NCBI RefSeq assembly: GCF_001895045.1 | Contig: NZ_BDAM01000009.1 | Span: 220,606-284,605 of the forward strand | Direction of reading: 5' to 3' | Length of the DNA: 64,000 nt | Source: Rhodococcus coprophilus NBRC 100603 | GTDB taxonomy: Bacteria > Actinomycetota > Actinomycetes > Mycobacteriales > Mycobacteriaceae | The notes under the pieces: model-generated | Seen by the model: only the letters and a program-made list of their open reading frames with translations | Database searches by the model: none | What the model was told of the DNA's origin: nothing | Shown: piece by piece, positions 9,212-17,719 of the stretch | How positions within the stretch are numbered: position 1 is the stretch's first letter | Layout: the number at the start of each line of letters is the position of its first letter | Translations under genes and position numbers: made by a program

Positions 9212-10603
9212 GTGGCCAAAACCAAGTCGCTCTACCGCTGTTCCGACTGCGCACACACCGTCGGGAAATGGGTCGGCCGCTGCCCCGAATGCGGGACCTG
9301 GGGCTCCATGGACGAAGCCGCCCCGCAACCCACGGCTGTGGCGGCGCGGGCCGGAACCACCCTCGCCCGCGCGGGCGCTGCCGCGGTACTGCCGTCGACC
9401 CCGGCGACCCCGCTGTCCCAGATCGACGGAAAAGCCACCTACGCGAAATCCACGGGTGTCGACGAACTCGACCGCGTCCTCGGCGGCGGGATAGTTCCCG
9501 GTTCGGTCGTGTTGCTCGCGGGAGAACCCGGCGTCGGCAAGTCGACGCTGCTCCTCGAGGTGGTCCATCGGTGGGCGCAGCGCGGCAGCGACGAGCGGGC
9601 CCTGTACGTCACCGGGGAGGAATCGGCGGGACAGGTACGGCTGAGGGCCGACCGCACCGGCGCTGTGCACGACCGGGTTTACCTCGCGGCGGAGGCCGAC
9701 CTCGCGACGATCTTCGGACACGTCGAACAGGTTCGCCCGACGCTCCTCGTCGTCGACTCGGTGCAGACGATGCTCGCAGCGGACGTCGACGGCGTCACCG
9801 GCGGCGTCACCCAGGTCCGGGCTGTGACGAGCGCGTTGACCTCGCTCGCGAAGTCGAGCGGCGTGCCTGTGCTCCTGATCGGACACGTCACGAAGGACGG
9901 CGCCGTCGCCGGGCCCAGGTCGCTCGAGCATCTCGTCGACGTGGTGCTGCACTTCGAAGGCGACAAGCACTCGACGCTGCGGATGGTGCGCGGAGTGAAG
10001 AACCGGTTCGGCGCCGCCGACGAGGTGGGCTGCTTCGAACTCACCGAGAACGGCATCGTCGGGGTCAGCGATCCGTCCGGGCTGTTCCTGCAGCACCGCG
10101 ACGAAGCGGTTCCCGGCACTGCAGTCACGGTGACGATGGACGGGAAGCGCCCGCTGCTCGGCGAAGTGCAGGCGCTGGTGGTACCCACACACAACCCGTC
10201 GCCACGTCGCGCTGTGAGCGGACTCGACTCGGCGCGGGTGGCCATGGTCCTCGCGGTGCTCGAGCGCCGCTGTGGGCTCGGCAAGCTCGGCAACTGCGAC
10301 GTCTACGCCTCCACGGTGGGCGGTATGCGGATCACCGACCCCTCCGCCGACCTCGCATTGGCGCTGGCAGTGGCGTCGGCAGTGCGAGACCAGCCGGTAC
10401 CCGCCGGCACCGTGTTGCTCGGAGAAGTCGGCCTCGCCGGCGAGGTGCGGCGCGTCGCCGGGGCGGGTCGCAGGCTCGCCGAGGCGAACCGGCTGGGGTT
10501 TACCCGAGGGGTGGTACCCAGGGGTGTCGAAGGCGTGCCGAAGGGGATGAAATCCACCGAGGTCGTCAACGTGGGGCAGGCGCTGTCGACGTTGTCCCGC
10601 TGA
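9212..10603 (+). CDS. radA: DNA repair protein RadA
   Basis: A 463-residue RecA-like ATPase that promotes branch migration in recombinational repair. The N-terminal zinc finger has two Cys pairs (CSDC and CPEC) in residues 9-27. Walker A is GEPGVGKST near residue 104, the RadA-specific KNRFG motif lies near 262, and the C-terminus is the Lon-protease-like domain ([12 protein letters not shown]). The start is GTG. In M. tuberculosis radA is directly followed by disA; here dinB and a thioesterase sit between them. Confidence 0.95.
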   Translation: MAKTKSLYRCSDCAHTVGKWVGRCPECGTWGSMDEAAPQPTAVAARAGTTLARAGAAAVLPSTPATPLSQIDGKATYAKSTGVDELDRVLGGGIVPGSVVLLAGEPGVGKSTLLLEVVHRWAQRGSDERALYVTGEESAGQVRLRADRTGAVHDRVYLAAEADLATIFGHVEQVRPTLLVVDSVQTMLAADVDGVTGGVTQVRAVTSALTSLAKSSGVPVLLIGHVTKDGAVAGPRSLEHLVDVVLHFEGDKHSTLRMVRGVKNRFGAADEVGCFELTENGIVGVSDPSGLFLQHRDEAVPGTAVTVTMDGKRPLLGEVQALVVPTHNPSPRRAVSGLDSARVAMVLAVLERRCGLGKLGNCDVYASTVGGMRITDPSADLALALAVASAVRDQPVPAGTVLLGEVGLAGEVRRVAGAGRRLAEANRLGFTRGVVPRGVEGVPKGMKSTEVVNVGQALSTLSR

Positions 10604-10630
10604 TCCCGGGCATCGTGTCGCACCCGCATG

Positions 10631-10644
10631 CGAACATATGTTCG
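10631..10644. promoter_or_regulatory. LexA/SOS-type box overlapping the dinB start
   Basis: CGAACATATGTTCG is a perfect 14-bp palindrome and matches the core of the actinobacterial LexA consensus TCGAAC-N4-GTTCGA (GAAC-ATAT-GTTC). It covers the ATG at 10638 and reaches the first base of the in-frame GTG at 10644. No ribosome site or clear -10 is visible upstream. LexA bound here should block dinB expression. Confidence 0.7.
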
Positions 10645-11912
10645 TGTCCGGTGAAGCCACGATCCTCCATGCCGACCTAGACGCGTTCTACGCGTCGGTC
10701 GAGCAGCGCGACGATCCCTGGCTCCGGGGAAAGCCGATCGTGGTCGGCGGCGGCGTGGTGCTCGCCGCGAGTTACGAGGCGAAGGCCTACGGGATCAAAA
10801 CCGCGATGTCGGGCCGCGCGGCGCGAGCGCTCTGCCCCGAGGTGATCTCGGTTCCGCCCCGAATGGAGGCGTACACGAAGGCGTCGCGCGACGTGTTCGC
10901 AGTGTTCGCCGACACGACCCCGATCGTCGAGGGCATCTCGATCGACGAAGCGTTCCTCGACGTGTCGGGAGTGCGCCGCATCTCGGGCGAGCCCGTCGAG
11001 ATCGCCGCGCGACTCCGTCGCACAGTGGCCCGCGAGGTGGGCCTGCCCATCACGGTCGGCGTCGCACGCACGAAGTTTCTCGCCAAGGTCGCGAGTGGAG
11101 TCGCGAAACCGGACGGGCTGCTTCTCGTTTCGCCCGACGCCGAACTCGACTTTCTGCACCCGCTGCCGGTGGAGCGATTGTGGGGCGTCGGAAAGGTCAC
11201 CGCCGCAAAACTGCACGCACACGGGTTACGGAAGGTCGGCGACCTGGCCCTCCACTCCGAATCCGATCTCGTCGCGTTGCTCGGCGCGGCATCGGGACGT
11301 CATCTGCGCGCCCTCGCGCTCGGTCACGATCCACGACGCGTCCGGCACCGCGGACGAAGTTCGATGGGCGCGCAACATGCCCTCGGGCGCGGGCCACACA
11401 GCCACGAGTCCTTGGAGGCGACGCTGCAACTGCTCGTCGGCCGGGTGTGCCGTCGCATGCGGCGCGCAGACCGCCTCGGCCGCACCGTGGTGTTGCGACT
11501 GCGGTTCGCCGACTACACCCGCGTCACGCGGTCGCACACGCTCGGCAGCCCCACGGCCCGAACCGACCTGATCGGCGACACCGCCCGCGAACTCCTCGAG
11601 GCGGCACGCCCGGTGATCGCCGAGCGCGGAGTGACCCTCGTGGGCGTCGCCGTCACCAACCTCGACAAGCAAGGCACCGAGCAGCTCGAGTTGCCGTTCG
11701 ACGCGGAAGTCCCGAACGGACCGCCGACAGCGGACACGGAATGTGCCGGCGAACGGCGGCGGCTCACCCACCCCCCGATCGACCGGCACGCACTCGATTC
11801 CGTGCTCGACGACCTTCACGGAAGATTCGGCGCGGGCTCGGTGACGTCGGCGACGCTGCTGGGCCGCCACCATCGGCCCGGCGTACCGCTGCTACCCGAC
11901 GCCCAGCCGTGA
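10638..11912 (+). CDS. dinB: DNA polymerase IV (Y-family, DinB)
   Basis: A 424-residue translesion polymerase. Catalytic motifs ILHADLDAFYASVEQ near the start and SIDEAFLD near residue 100 supply the metal-binding acids. ERLWGVGKVTAAKL is the HhH of the thumb, and QLELPF near residue 351 is a good beta-clamp binding motif. The C-terminal tail beyond the clamp motif is about 70 residues and variable. The ATG at 10638 has no ribosome site and sits within a LexA-like palindrome; the in-frame GTG at 10644 is an alternative. It follows radA by 34 bases, so readthrough from radA is also possible. Confidence 0.93.
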   Translation: MFVSGEATILHADLDAFYASVEQRDDPWLRGKPIVVGGGVVLAASYEAKAYGIKTAMSGRAARALCPEVISVPPRMEAYTKASRDVFAVFADTTPIVEGISIDEAFLDVSGVRRISGEPVEIAARLRRTVAREVGLPITVGVARTKFLAKVASGVAKPDGLLLVSPDAELDFLHPLPVERLWGVGKVTAAKLHAHGLRKVGDLALHSESDLVALLGAASGRHLRALALGHDPRRVRHRGRSSMGAQHALGRGPHSHESLEATLQLLVGRVCRRMRRADRLGRTVVLRLRFADYTRVTRSHTLGSPTARTDLIGDTARELLEAARPVIAERGVTLVGVAVTNLDKQGTEQLELPFDAEVPNGPPTADTECAGERRRLTHPPIDRHALDSVLDDLHGRFGAGSVTSATLLGRHHRPGVPLLPDAQP

Positions 11913-11935
11913 GATCCCCGGTTGCGCCGGAGGTG

Positions 11936-12499
11936 TCAGACGGCGGAGATGTCCTGGTCGCCGGTCGGCATGCCGTCGACGAAATCCTTGCCCTTTTCGA
12001 AATGCTCGTGGCCCACGACGATGAACAGGCCGTACGACGAACCCACGACCACGTCGGGATCTGCCAGCGGACCGTCGACGATCCGCGCTTCCGAGCGCGT
12101 GTAGACCTTGCGGCGCACCGTGCCTTCGACGCGGGACCGCAGTTCGAGCACCGCACCGAGGGGAATGGGACGGGCGAAATCGATGCCCAGATGCGCAGTG
12201 ACCACGGCCGACCGGAGCGCGGCGTTGCACGCCATTCCCTGCGCCTCGTCGAACGCCGTCATCAGGATGCCGCCGTGGATGAATCCCGGACCGCCCTGGT
12301 AACGCTTCGCAACCTCGAAGCGGCCGATCACCTCGAGTCCCTCGCCGGTCGTGAACTCCATCCCGAGGCCGGTGGGCTGGTCGTCTCCGCATCCGAAGCA
12401 CTTGGACCAGTGCTGAGGAACGGGAGCGCCGGGACCGGGGTGGTCGGCGGGGAAATCGGGTACAGCGAGGTCGTCGGGCAAGATCCAGGTACTGCTCAT
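11936..12499 (-). CDS. PaaI/YigI-type acyl-CoA thioesterase (hotdog fold)
   Basis: A 187-residue hotdog-fold protein. A Cys-containing segment (KCFGCGDDQPTGLGM) precedes the hotdog motif GGPGFIHGGILMTAFDEA, with the catalytic-type acidic residue on the central helix. It likely hydrolyses acyl-CoA. The ATG at 12499 has no ribosome site, but TACATT on the minus strand ends 8 bases upstream, as expected of a leaderless transcript. It is convergent with dinB and divergent from disA. The substrate is unknown. Confidence 0.8.
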   Translation of the reverse strand: MSSTWILPDDLAVPDFPADHPGPGAPVPQHWSKCFGCGDDQPTGLGMEFTTGEGLEVIGRFEVAKRYQGGPGFIHGGILMTAFDEAQGMACNAALRSAVVTAHLGIDFARPIPLGAVLELRSRVEGTVRRKVYTRSEARIVDGPLADPDVVVGSSYGLFIVVGHEHFEKGKDFVDGMPTGDQDISAV

Positions 12500-12507
12500 G
12501 AACAAGT

Positions 12508-12513
12508 AATGTA
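12508..12513 (-). promoter_or_regulatory. Putative -10 element (TACATT) for leaderless thioesterase transcript
   Basis: Reading the minus strand, TACATT (TANNNT) is followed by 8 bases and then the ATG at 12499, with no Shine-Dalgarno site between. This spacing would place the transcript start at the start codon. Confidence 0.4.
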
Positions 12514-12598
12514 GTTGCGCGGTCACGAGGGTCTTTCTCTTCCCTCCCCAGAATGTGACCACGACCGCAGGGTCCGGGACACGGAAGGAATCTGCCAC

Positions 12599-13681
12599 AT
12601 GACCGAGTCGGCGCGGTCCGCGACGCTGAGTGACACCATCGCCCGACTCGCCCCCGGCACCGCACTCCGCGACGGGCTGGAGCGCATCATGCGTGGCCGG
12701 ACAGGTGGACTCATCGTTCTCGGATTCGACGAGAAGGTCGCCGCGCTGTGCGACGGCGGATTCGAACTCGACGTCGAGTTCGCTCCGACCCGGATGCGTG
12801 AGCTGTCGAAGATGGACGGCGCCGTCGTGGTCTCGACCGACGGCACGCGCATCGTCCGTGCCAACGTCCAGCTCGTCCCCGATCCGAGCATCCCGACCGT
12901 CGAATCCGGAACCCGGCATCGGGCAGCGGAGCGCACGGCCATCGAAACGGGTTATCCCGTCGTGTCGGTGAGCCAGTCGATGAGCATCGTCAGCGTGTAC
13001 GTCGCGGGTCGCCGCCACGTGATCGACGACTCCGCGACGATCCTCTCGCGCGCGAACCAGGCCGTCTCCACCCTCGAGCGCTACAAGGCTCGCCTCGACG
13101 ACGTGACGCGGCAACTGTCGGTGGTGGAGATCGAGGACATCGTCACCCTGCGCGACGCCCTCACCGTGGCCCAGCGGCTCGAGATGATGCACCGCTTGTC
13201 GGTGGAGATCGAACAGGACGTCCTCGAGCTCGGTACCGACGGGCGACAGCTGGCGCTGCAACTCGAAGAACTCGTCGGCGACAATCAGCTCGCGCGTCAG
13301 CTGATCGTCCGCGACTACCTGTCGGGAGACGAGGCACCCTCGACACTCGATGTGGAACGGGCCCTGGATCGTCTCGCCGGCCTCAGCGACACGGACCTAC
13401 TGGACCTGACCACCCTCGCCCGCGCGTTCGGCTACCCCCAGACCATCGAGGCGCTGGACGCACCGATGAGCCCTCGTGGCTACCGGGTGCTGCACCGCGT
13501 GCCACGTCTGCAGCCCCAGCAGATCCATCGTCTGGTGGGCGCGTTCGGCACGCTGCAGGGCATGCTCGCAGCTACCGCGGCGGATCTGCAGGCGGTCGAC
13601 GGCATCGGTGCGCTCTGGGCGCGGTACATCCGCGAGGGACTGTCACGACTGGCCGAATCGGCCATCAACCACTACGACTGA
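12599..13681 (+). CDS. disA: Diadenylate cyclase DisA (c-di-AMP synthase, DNA-integrity scanning)
   Basis: A 360-residue protein, close to the 358 residues of M. tuberculosis DisA. The N-terminal DAC domain carries DGA (MDGAVVVS) and the RHR motif ([10 protein letters not shown]), required for joining two ATP into c-di-AMP. A helical linker (about 150-280) leads to a C-terminal HhH DNA-binding domain ending in [16 protein letters not shown]. The ATG at 12599 has GGAAGGA; an open extension to 12515 lacks a site. It is next to repair genes radA, dinB and mutY. Confidence 0.95.
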   Translation: MTESARSATLSDTIARLAPGTALRDGLERIMRGRTGGLIVLGFDEKVAALCDGGFELDVEFAPTRMRELSKMDGAVVVSTDGTRIVRANVQLVPDPSIPTVESGTRHRAAERTAIETGYPVVSVSQSMSIVSVYVAGRRHVIDDSATILSRANQAVSTLERYKARLDDVTRQLSVVEIEDIVTLRDALTVAQRLEMMHRLSVEIEQDVLELGTDGRQLALQLEELVGDNQLARQLIVRDYLSGDEAPSTLDVERALDRLAGLSDTDLLDLTTLARAFGYPQTIEALDAPMSPRGYRVLHRVPRLQPQQIHRLVGAFGTLQGMLAATAADLQAVDGIGALWARYIREGLSRLAESAINHYD

Positions 13682-13688
13682 CGCCCTG

Positions 13689-14432
13689 TCACGGGGTGAT
13701 GTTGAACGGCTCCGGCGTGCTGCGCAGACCGCCGAGCTGGCCCACCACCGTGTACGCACCCGGCCCGACGGGCTCGCGCGGCGACTCGCATCCCGGCTCG
13801 GAGGTCGACGCGGACCACTTGACGGAGTAGGCAGCCTGATCGCCCGGCTGCAACGTGCGCATGTCCGTGGTCGGTTCCGCGAAGCAGTCGGTGTTGGACC
13901 AGAGTCGGTCGTTCCCGTCGAGGCTGTAGACGAGGACCTGCTGAAGCCCTGCCCCCAGGTCGCGATCGCATCCGGTGGTGCCGATATTGGTGATGACGAT
14001 CGTGAACCCGGGCTCGGTACCCACCTGGTAGTTCGGCTCGTCGGCCGTGACCCGCACCGCGAGCGACTGGTCGGGACATTGACCGGGCGGGGCCGAATCC
14101 GCCGAGGCTTCCGCGCCGGACGACGTGGTCTCGGACTCGCCTTCCGAGGTCGTGCTCCCCGACGTCGTGCCGCCCGAATCCGACGCGCTCGCCGAGGTGG
14201 TTCCCTCACCGTCGCTCTCATCGCCCGAGTTCTCCTCGGAGCTGTCGGGCGCACTCGTCGTCGAGGTGATCGTCGACTGGGCTGCGGCGGGTTCAGGTTC
14301 GGCGTCACCGCCGCCGGTCAGGGCGACGACGAGCCACACGACCAACGCCAGCACGACCGCCAGGACGGTGATCGCGAGGACGCGTCGTCGCCGGTAGATC
14401 TCGGGGGGCAGCGGGCCGGTGGGTTCAAGCAC
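13689..14432 (-). CDS. Single-pass membrane protein with Ser/Thr-rich linker (Rv3587c-like)
   Basis: A 247-residue protein with a short cytoplasmic N-terminus (RRRR before the helix), one membrane segment at about 18-40, a long low-complexity Ser/Thr/Glu linker (about 45-115), and an extracytoplasmic beta domain with four Cys residues probably forming disulfides. Position between disA and carbonic anhydrase matches Rv3587c. The start is a GTG at 14432. Function is not known. It is convergent with disA, 7 bases apart. Confidence 0.75.
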   Translation of the reverse strand: MLEPTGPLPPEIYRRRRVLAITVLAVVLALVVWLVVALTGGGDAEPEPAAAQSTITSTTSAPDSSEENSGDESDGEGTTSASASDSGGTTSGSTTSEGESETTSSGAEASADSAPPGQCPDQSLAVRVTADEPNYQVGTEPGFTIVITNIGTTGCDRDLGAGLQQVLVYSLDGNDRLWSNTDCFAEPTTDMRTLQPGDQAAYSVKWSASTSEPGCESPREPVGPGAYTVVGQLGGLRSTPEPFNITP

Positions 14433-14489
14433 GTCTCACACGGTAAGTGCCGGGCCGGACCCGCTGCGGCATAGCGCCCGGCGTGTCGC

Positions 14490-15116
14490 TCAGTCCGAGG
14501 TCACACCGATGTCGCCGATGTGCCCCTGCAACTTGACGTGGCCGTCGTCCAGCTTGTAGGTGACGCCCGCGATCGCGCACCGGCCGTCGGCAACCCGTTC
14601 GGCGATGATCCGGGACCGGTCGGTGAGGAGCCGGCCGGTTTCGACCACGTGGCGGACCTCGAGATCGTCGACCGTGACCAGGCCGTCCGCGCGCCCGAGC
14701 AGGATCGACGGGGCGACCCGCTCGACGATGCTGCGGATGTGCCCGCGGGGAACCTCACCGGTGTCGAGCGCCTTCAGCGTGGCGCCGACTGCGCCACAGC
14801 TGTCGTGCCCGAGCACCACGATGAGGGGAACGCCGAGCACCTCGACCGCGTATTCGATCGAGCCGAGAACCGAGCTGTCGATGACGTGACCGGCGGTCCG
14901 GACGACGAACATGTCGCCGAGGCCCTGATCGAAGATGATCTCGGCGGCGACACGAGAGTCGCCGCAACCGAAGAGCACTGCGGTGGGATGCTGTCCGTTG
15001 ACCAGTTCGGTCCGTCGGTCGATCCCCTGGCTCGGGTGCTGCGGGGTACCGGCAACGAACCGCTGATTACCCTCGGTCAGAGCTTTCCACGCGGAGATCG
15101 GGTTTGAGTTGGGCAT
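14490..15116 (-). CDS. can: Beta-class carbonic anhydrase
   Basis: A 208-residue zinc enzyme interconverting CO2 and bicarbonate. The zinc ligands are in CGDSR (Cys, with the Asp-Arg dyad) and HDSCGA (His and Cys), as in beta-class enzymes. The N-terminus MPNSNPISAWKAL closely follows the mycobacterial Rv3588c product, which selects the ATG at 15116 over an in-frame ATG 9 bases earlier. No strong ribosome site is visible for either. It is divergent from mutY. Confidence 0.93.
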   Translation of the reverse strand: MPNSNPISAWKALTEGNQRFVAGTPQHPSQGIDRRTELVNGQHPTAVLFGCGDSRVAAEIIFDQGLGDMFVVRTAGHVIDSSVLGSIEYAVEVLGVPLIVVLGHDSCGAVGATLKALDTGEVPRGHIRSIVERVAPSILLGRADGLVTVDDLEVRHVVETGRLLTDRSRIIAERVADGRCAIAGVTYKLDDGHVKLQGHIGDIGVTSD

Positions 15117-15210
15117 AGGGCACATTATTCACCCGCGCCCGTCACGACCCTCACGCAGTGGTACCGCTACGCGCACGGACGTCCCCGCCGAGGGGACGAG
15201 AGGAGAAGAA

Positions 15211-16092
15211 ATGCCTGTTGACGCCACCTCGCTCGTGCGTTGGTACGCCGCGGAAGCACGCGACCTACCGTGGCGCCGCGAAGGTGTGACGGGCTGGCAG
15301 ATCCTCATGTCCGAGGTGATGCTCCAGCAGACGCCCGTCGTGCGTGTCGCACCGATCTGGGAAGAGTGGGTGCAACGCTGGCCCGTGCCGTCGGCGATGG
15401 CCGCGTCGAGCCAGGCCGATGTCCTGCGCGCGTGGGGAAAGCTGGGTTATCCCCGCCGGGCGTTGCGTCTGCACGAATGCGCGGGGGTGCTCGCCGCGCA
15501 ACACGGCGACCGGGTCCCCGAGGAAGTCGATGTGCTCCTGACGCTGCCCGGCGTCGGCACCTACACCGCGCGTGCGGTCGCGTGTTTCGCCTACGGTCGC
15601 CGTGTTCCGGTGGTCGACACCAACGTGCGACGGGTCGTGGCGCGCGCCGAGCACGGTCGCGCGGAACCGGGAAATCCCTCCACCACGCGGGATCTCGCCG
15701 ACGTCGAAGCGATGCTTCCCCGTACCCGAGCACGGGCCGCGACGTTCTCCGCGGCTCTGATGGAACTGGGCGCAACGATCTGCACCGCTCGTACCCCCGA
15801 CTGCGGCCGGTGCCCGTTGCCGGAATGCGCGTGGGTGCAGGCGGGCCGCCCGGCCCATGACGGTCCCGCCAAACGCGTCCAGAAGTTCGCCGGCACCGAC
15901 CGTCAGGTCCGGGGACGCCTGATGGCCGTCCTCCGGGACAGCACGGGCCCGGTGGAACGTCCTGCGCTCGACAGCGTGTGGCTCACCGACCCCGGCCAGC
16001 GCGACCGGGCGTTGCATTCGCTGCTCGTCGACGGACTCGTCGAACAGACCGACGACGGTCTCTTCGCTCTTGCCGGTGAAGGCGGCCGCTGA
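15211..16092 (+). CDS. mutY: A/G-specific adenine DNA glycosylase MutY
   Basis: A 293-residue base-excision enzyme that removes A paired with 8-oxoG. MLQQTPV contacts the lesion, the HhH is LPGVGTYTARAV, and the catalytic Asp is in VVDTNVRRV. The iron-sulfur loop has four Cys (CTARTPDCGRCPLPEC), but spacing is C-X6-C-X2-C-X4-C rather than the usual X5 at the end. The C-terminal domain is short, as in mycobacteria. AGGAGAAGAA precedes the ATG; longer upstream frames lack a site. Confidence 0.94.
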   Translation: MPVDATSLVRWYAAEARDLPWRREGVTGWQILMSEVMLQQTPVVRVAPIWEEWVQRWPVPSAMAASSQADVLRAWGKLGYPRRALRLHECAGVLAAQHGDRVPEEVDVLLTLPGVGTYTARAVACFAYGRRVPVVDTNVRRVVARAEHGRAEPGNPSTTRDLADVEAMLPRTRARAATFSAALMELGATICTARTPDCGRCPLPECAWVQAGRPAHDGPAKRVQKFAGTDRQVRGRLMAVLRDSTGPVERPALDSVWLTDPGQRDRALHSLLVDGLVEQTDDGLFALAGEGGR

Positions 16093-16136
16093 CCCGGCCC
16101 GGCGCTGCGGAGACACGCCGGATCACGACGACCGGA

Positions 16137-16874
16137 TCACGACAGTCGGGTGAGGAACTCCTCGACGACGGCGCGATACTCGTCGGGCCGATCGTCGTGC
16201 ACGAGATGCCCCGCACCCGCGATACAGACGTACTCGGTTCCCGGACGTGTCGCCATCTCGCGCATCTGACCGGGCGGCGTGATCGTGAACTCGCCTTCGA
16301 TGAGAAGAGCCGGGACGGTGAGTGCCGTCCACTCCTCCCAGAAATGCCGGCGCCCCCACTCTTCCGAGATGTCCCGGAAGGTCGCGACGTCGCCGTGCAG
16401 GTACCAGCCGTCCGCGCGACGAGTGAACGAATCGAGGAAATACCGTCCGGCGACAGGTCCGAAGAACTCGATCACCGCGTCCTCGGTGGGGAACGGCTGG
16501 GGCCACTGCCCCACCATCGCCGCCCAGTTCTCGGCGGTACGGCCCCGGAAGTCGGGTGCCATGTCTTCGAGGACGAGCGCGGTGACCTTTCCGGGATGCG
16601 CAGCAGCCAGGCACCACGCGTGCAGCGCGCCCATCGAATGCCCGATCACGACGAACGGTTCGGTCTCGTCGGGCAGGTGTGCCGCCACATCTGCGACGAA
16701 TGCGTCGGTGCCGAGGTTCTCAGGTGCCGGGCGGCCGTGACCGGCGGCATCGAACGAGTACACGTGGCCGTGTTCGCGAAGCCACGGGACCTGCCGGCGC
16801 CAAGTCCGGGCGCTGCCCATCAGCCCGTGCAACAACAGGATCGGCCGTCCGCTACCACCTTCGTCATGCAACAC
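16137..16874 (-). CDS. Alpha/beta hydrolase (Rv3591c-like)
   Basis: A 245-residue soluble alpha/beta hydrolase. The oxyanion motif is LLLHGLMG, the nucleophile elbow GHSMGALH lies near residue 90, and the late catalytic His is in GAGHLVHDD. The frame stays open upstream through mhuD antisense, but the GTG at 16874 fits a leaderless transcript: the minus strand has TACCTT followed by 8 bases and the GTG. It is divergent from mhuD as in M. tuberculosis. Substrate unknown. Confidence 0.85.
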   Translation of the reverse strand: MLHDEGGSGRPILLLHGLMGSARTWRRQVPWLREHGHVYSFDAAGHGRPAPENLGTDAFVADVAAHLPDETEPFVVIGHSMGALHAWCLAAAHPGKVTALVLEDMAPDFRGRTAENWAAMVGQWPQPFPTEDAVIEFFGPVAGRYFLDSFTRRADGWYLHGDVATFRDISEEWGRRHFWEEWTALTVPALLIEGEFTITPPGQMREMATRPGTEYVCIAGAGHLVHDDRPDEYRAVVEEFLTRLS

Positions 16875-16882
16875 AGTCGCCC

Positions 16883-16900
16883 AAGGTAGCGGAGTAGTCT
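16883..16900. promoter_or_regulatory. Back-to-back -10 elements for two leaderless genes
   Basis: Minus strand: TACCTT (16883-16888) ends 8 bases before the hydrolase GTG at 16874. Plus strand: TAGTCT (16895-16900) ends 7 bases before the mhuD ATG at 16908. Neither gene has a Shine-Dalgarno site. The 33 bases between start codons thus appear to hold both core promoters. Confidence 0.5.
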
Positions 16901-16907
16901 CGCGACC

Positions 16908-17213
16908 ATGGCAGTCGTGAAGATCAACGCAATCGAAATCCCCGAAGGTGCCGGACCGGAACTGGAGAAGCGGTTCGCCAATCGGGCGCACACAGTGGAG
17001 AACTCGCCCGGATTCCTGGGCTTCCAACTGTTGCGTCCCACCGCGGGTGAGAACCGCTACTTCGTGGTGACCCAGTGGGAAACCGAGGAAGACTTCGCGG
17101 CGTGGCGCGACGGTGGCGCCCGCGCCGCTCACGCGGGCGAAGCGAAGAACCCCGTCGCGTCCGGAGCGTCGCTGCTGGAGTTCGAAGTAGTGCTGGACGT
17201 CAAGAAGTCCTGA
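16908..17213 (+). CDS. mhuD: Heme-degrading monooxygenase MhuD (IsdG family)
   Basis: A 101-residue dimeric alpha-beta barrel protein that opens heme to release iron. The residues required in M. tuberculosis MhuD are at identical positions: Asn7, Trp66 and the heme ligand His75. Size (105 in M. tuberculosis) and the position beside the Rv3591c-like hydrolase agree. The ATG lacks a ribosome site and appears leaderless. The stop overlaps the next start (TGATG), coupling it to the DUF1990 gene. I see no IdeR-type box in the short promoter. Confidence 0.93.
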   Translation: MAVVKINAIEIPEGAGPELEKRFANRAHTVENSPGFLGFQLLRPTAGENRYFVVTQWETEEDFAAWRDGGARAAHAGEAKNPVASGASLLEFEVVLDVKKS

Positions 17214-17719
17214 TGCCCGCGGACTCCGCGCGCGAGTTGACGTATCCGGAAGTCGGCGCGTCGCTCGGCGTGCTTCCCCCCGGGTACCGCCACCTCGAGG
17301 TGGAGCGCGAACTGGGCAACGGCGCTGTCGTGTTCGACGTCGCCGTTGCCCGTTTGTTCGCGTGGGAGATGCACCGTGCCGCAGGACTCCGGGTCGCTCG
17401 AGGTACTCCCCCGGCCGCACTCGGCGTCGAGGTGCAACTCGGATTCGGTGTCGGTCCGCTGCGGCTGCCGGCATGGTGCCGGGTGGTCGAGGTCGTCGAC
17501 AGCCCGCAGCGCCGCGGATTCACCTACGGAACCCTCTCCGGCCATCCGGAGATCGGTGAAGAGAGCTTCCTCGTCGAACATCGTCCCGACGGTCGGGTGG
17601 TGGGCCGGGTGACCGCGTTTTCGCGCCCCGGCCGGTGGTTCACGCGGCTCGCCGGTCCGGTGGGCCCGCTTCTGCAGCGGTGGACTGCTCGCCGCTATCT
17701 GGCGTCGCTCTGCGCCTGA
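17213..17719 (+). CDS. DUF1990 family protein
   Basis: A 168-residue protein of the DUF1990 family, recognised by the N-terminal LTYPEVGAS block, the central FAWEMHRAAGL with its Trp, and the C-terminal FTRLAGPVGPLLQRWTARRYL. These proteins resemble lipid-binding START-like folds, but no activity is established. The ATG overlaps the mhuD stop by one base, so the two are translated together. The 3' end overlaps the convergent DsbA-like gene by about 25 bases. Confidence 0.82.
   Translation: MPADSARELTYPEVGASLGVLPPGYRHLEVERELGNGAVVFDVAVARLFAWEMHRAAGLRVARGTPPAALGVEVQLGFGVGPLRLPAWCRVVEVVDSPQRRGFTYGTLSGHPEIGEESFLVEHRPDGRVVGRVTAFSRPGRWFTRLAGPVGPLLQRWTARRYLASLCA

Noticed and set aside
9125..10660. 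Open frame of 511 codons antisense to radA
   Set aside because: No recognisable domain and no ribosome site; radA explains the coding signal.
16118..16143. 12-bp direct repeat (CCGGATCACGAC) near the hydrolase stop
   Set aside because: Only two copies with a 2-base gap at a gene end; no dyad or known site.
16137..17474. 445-residue version of the Rv3591c-like hydrolase
   Set aside because: The extra N-terminus is antisense to mhuD, whose catalytic residues are all conserved.
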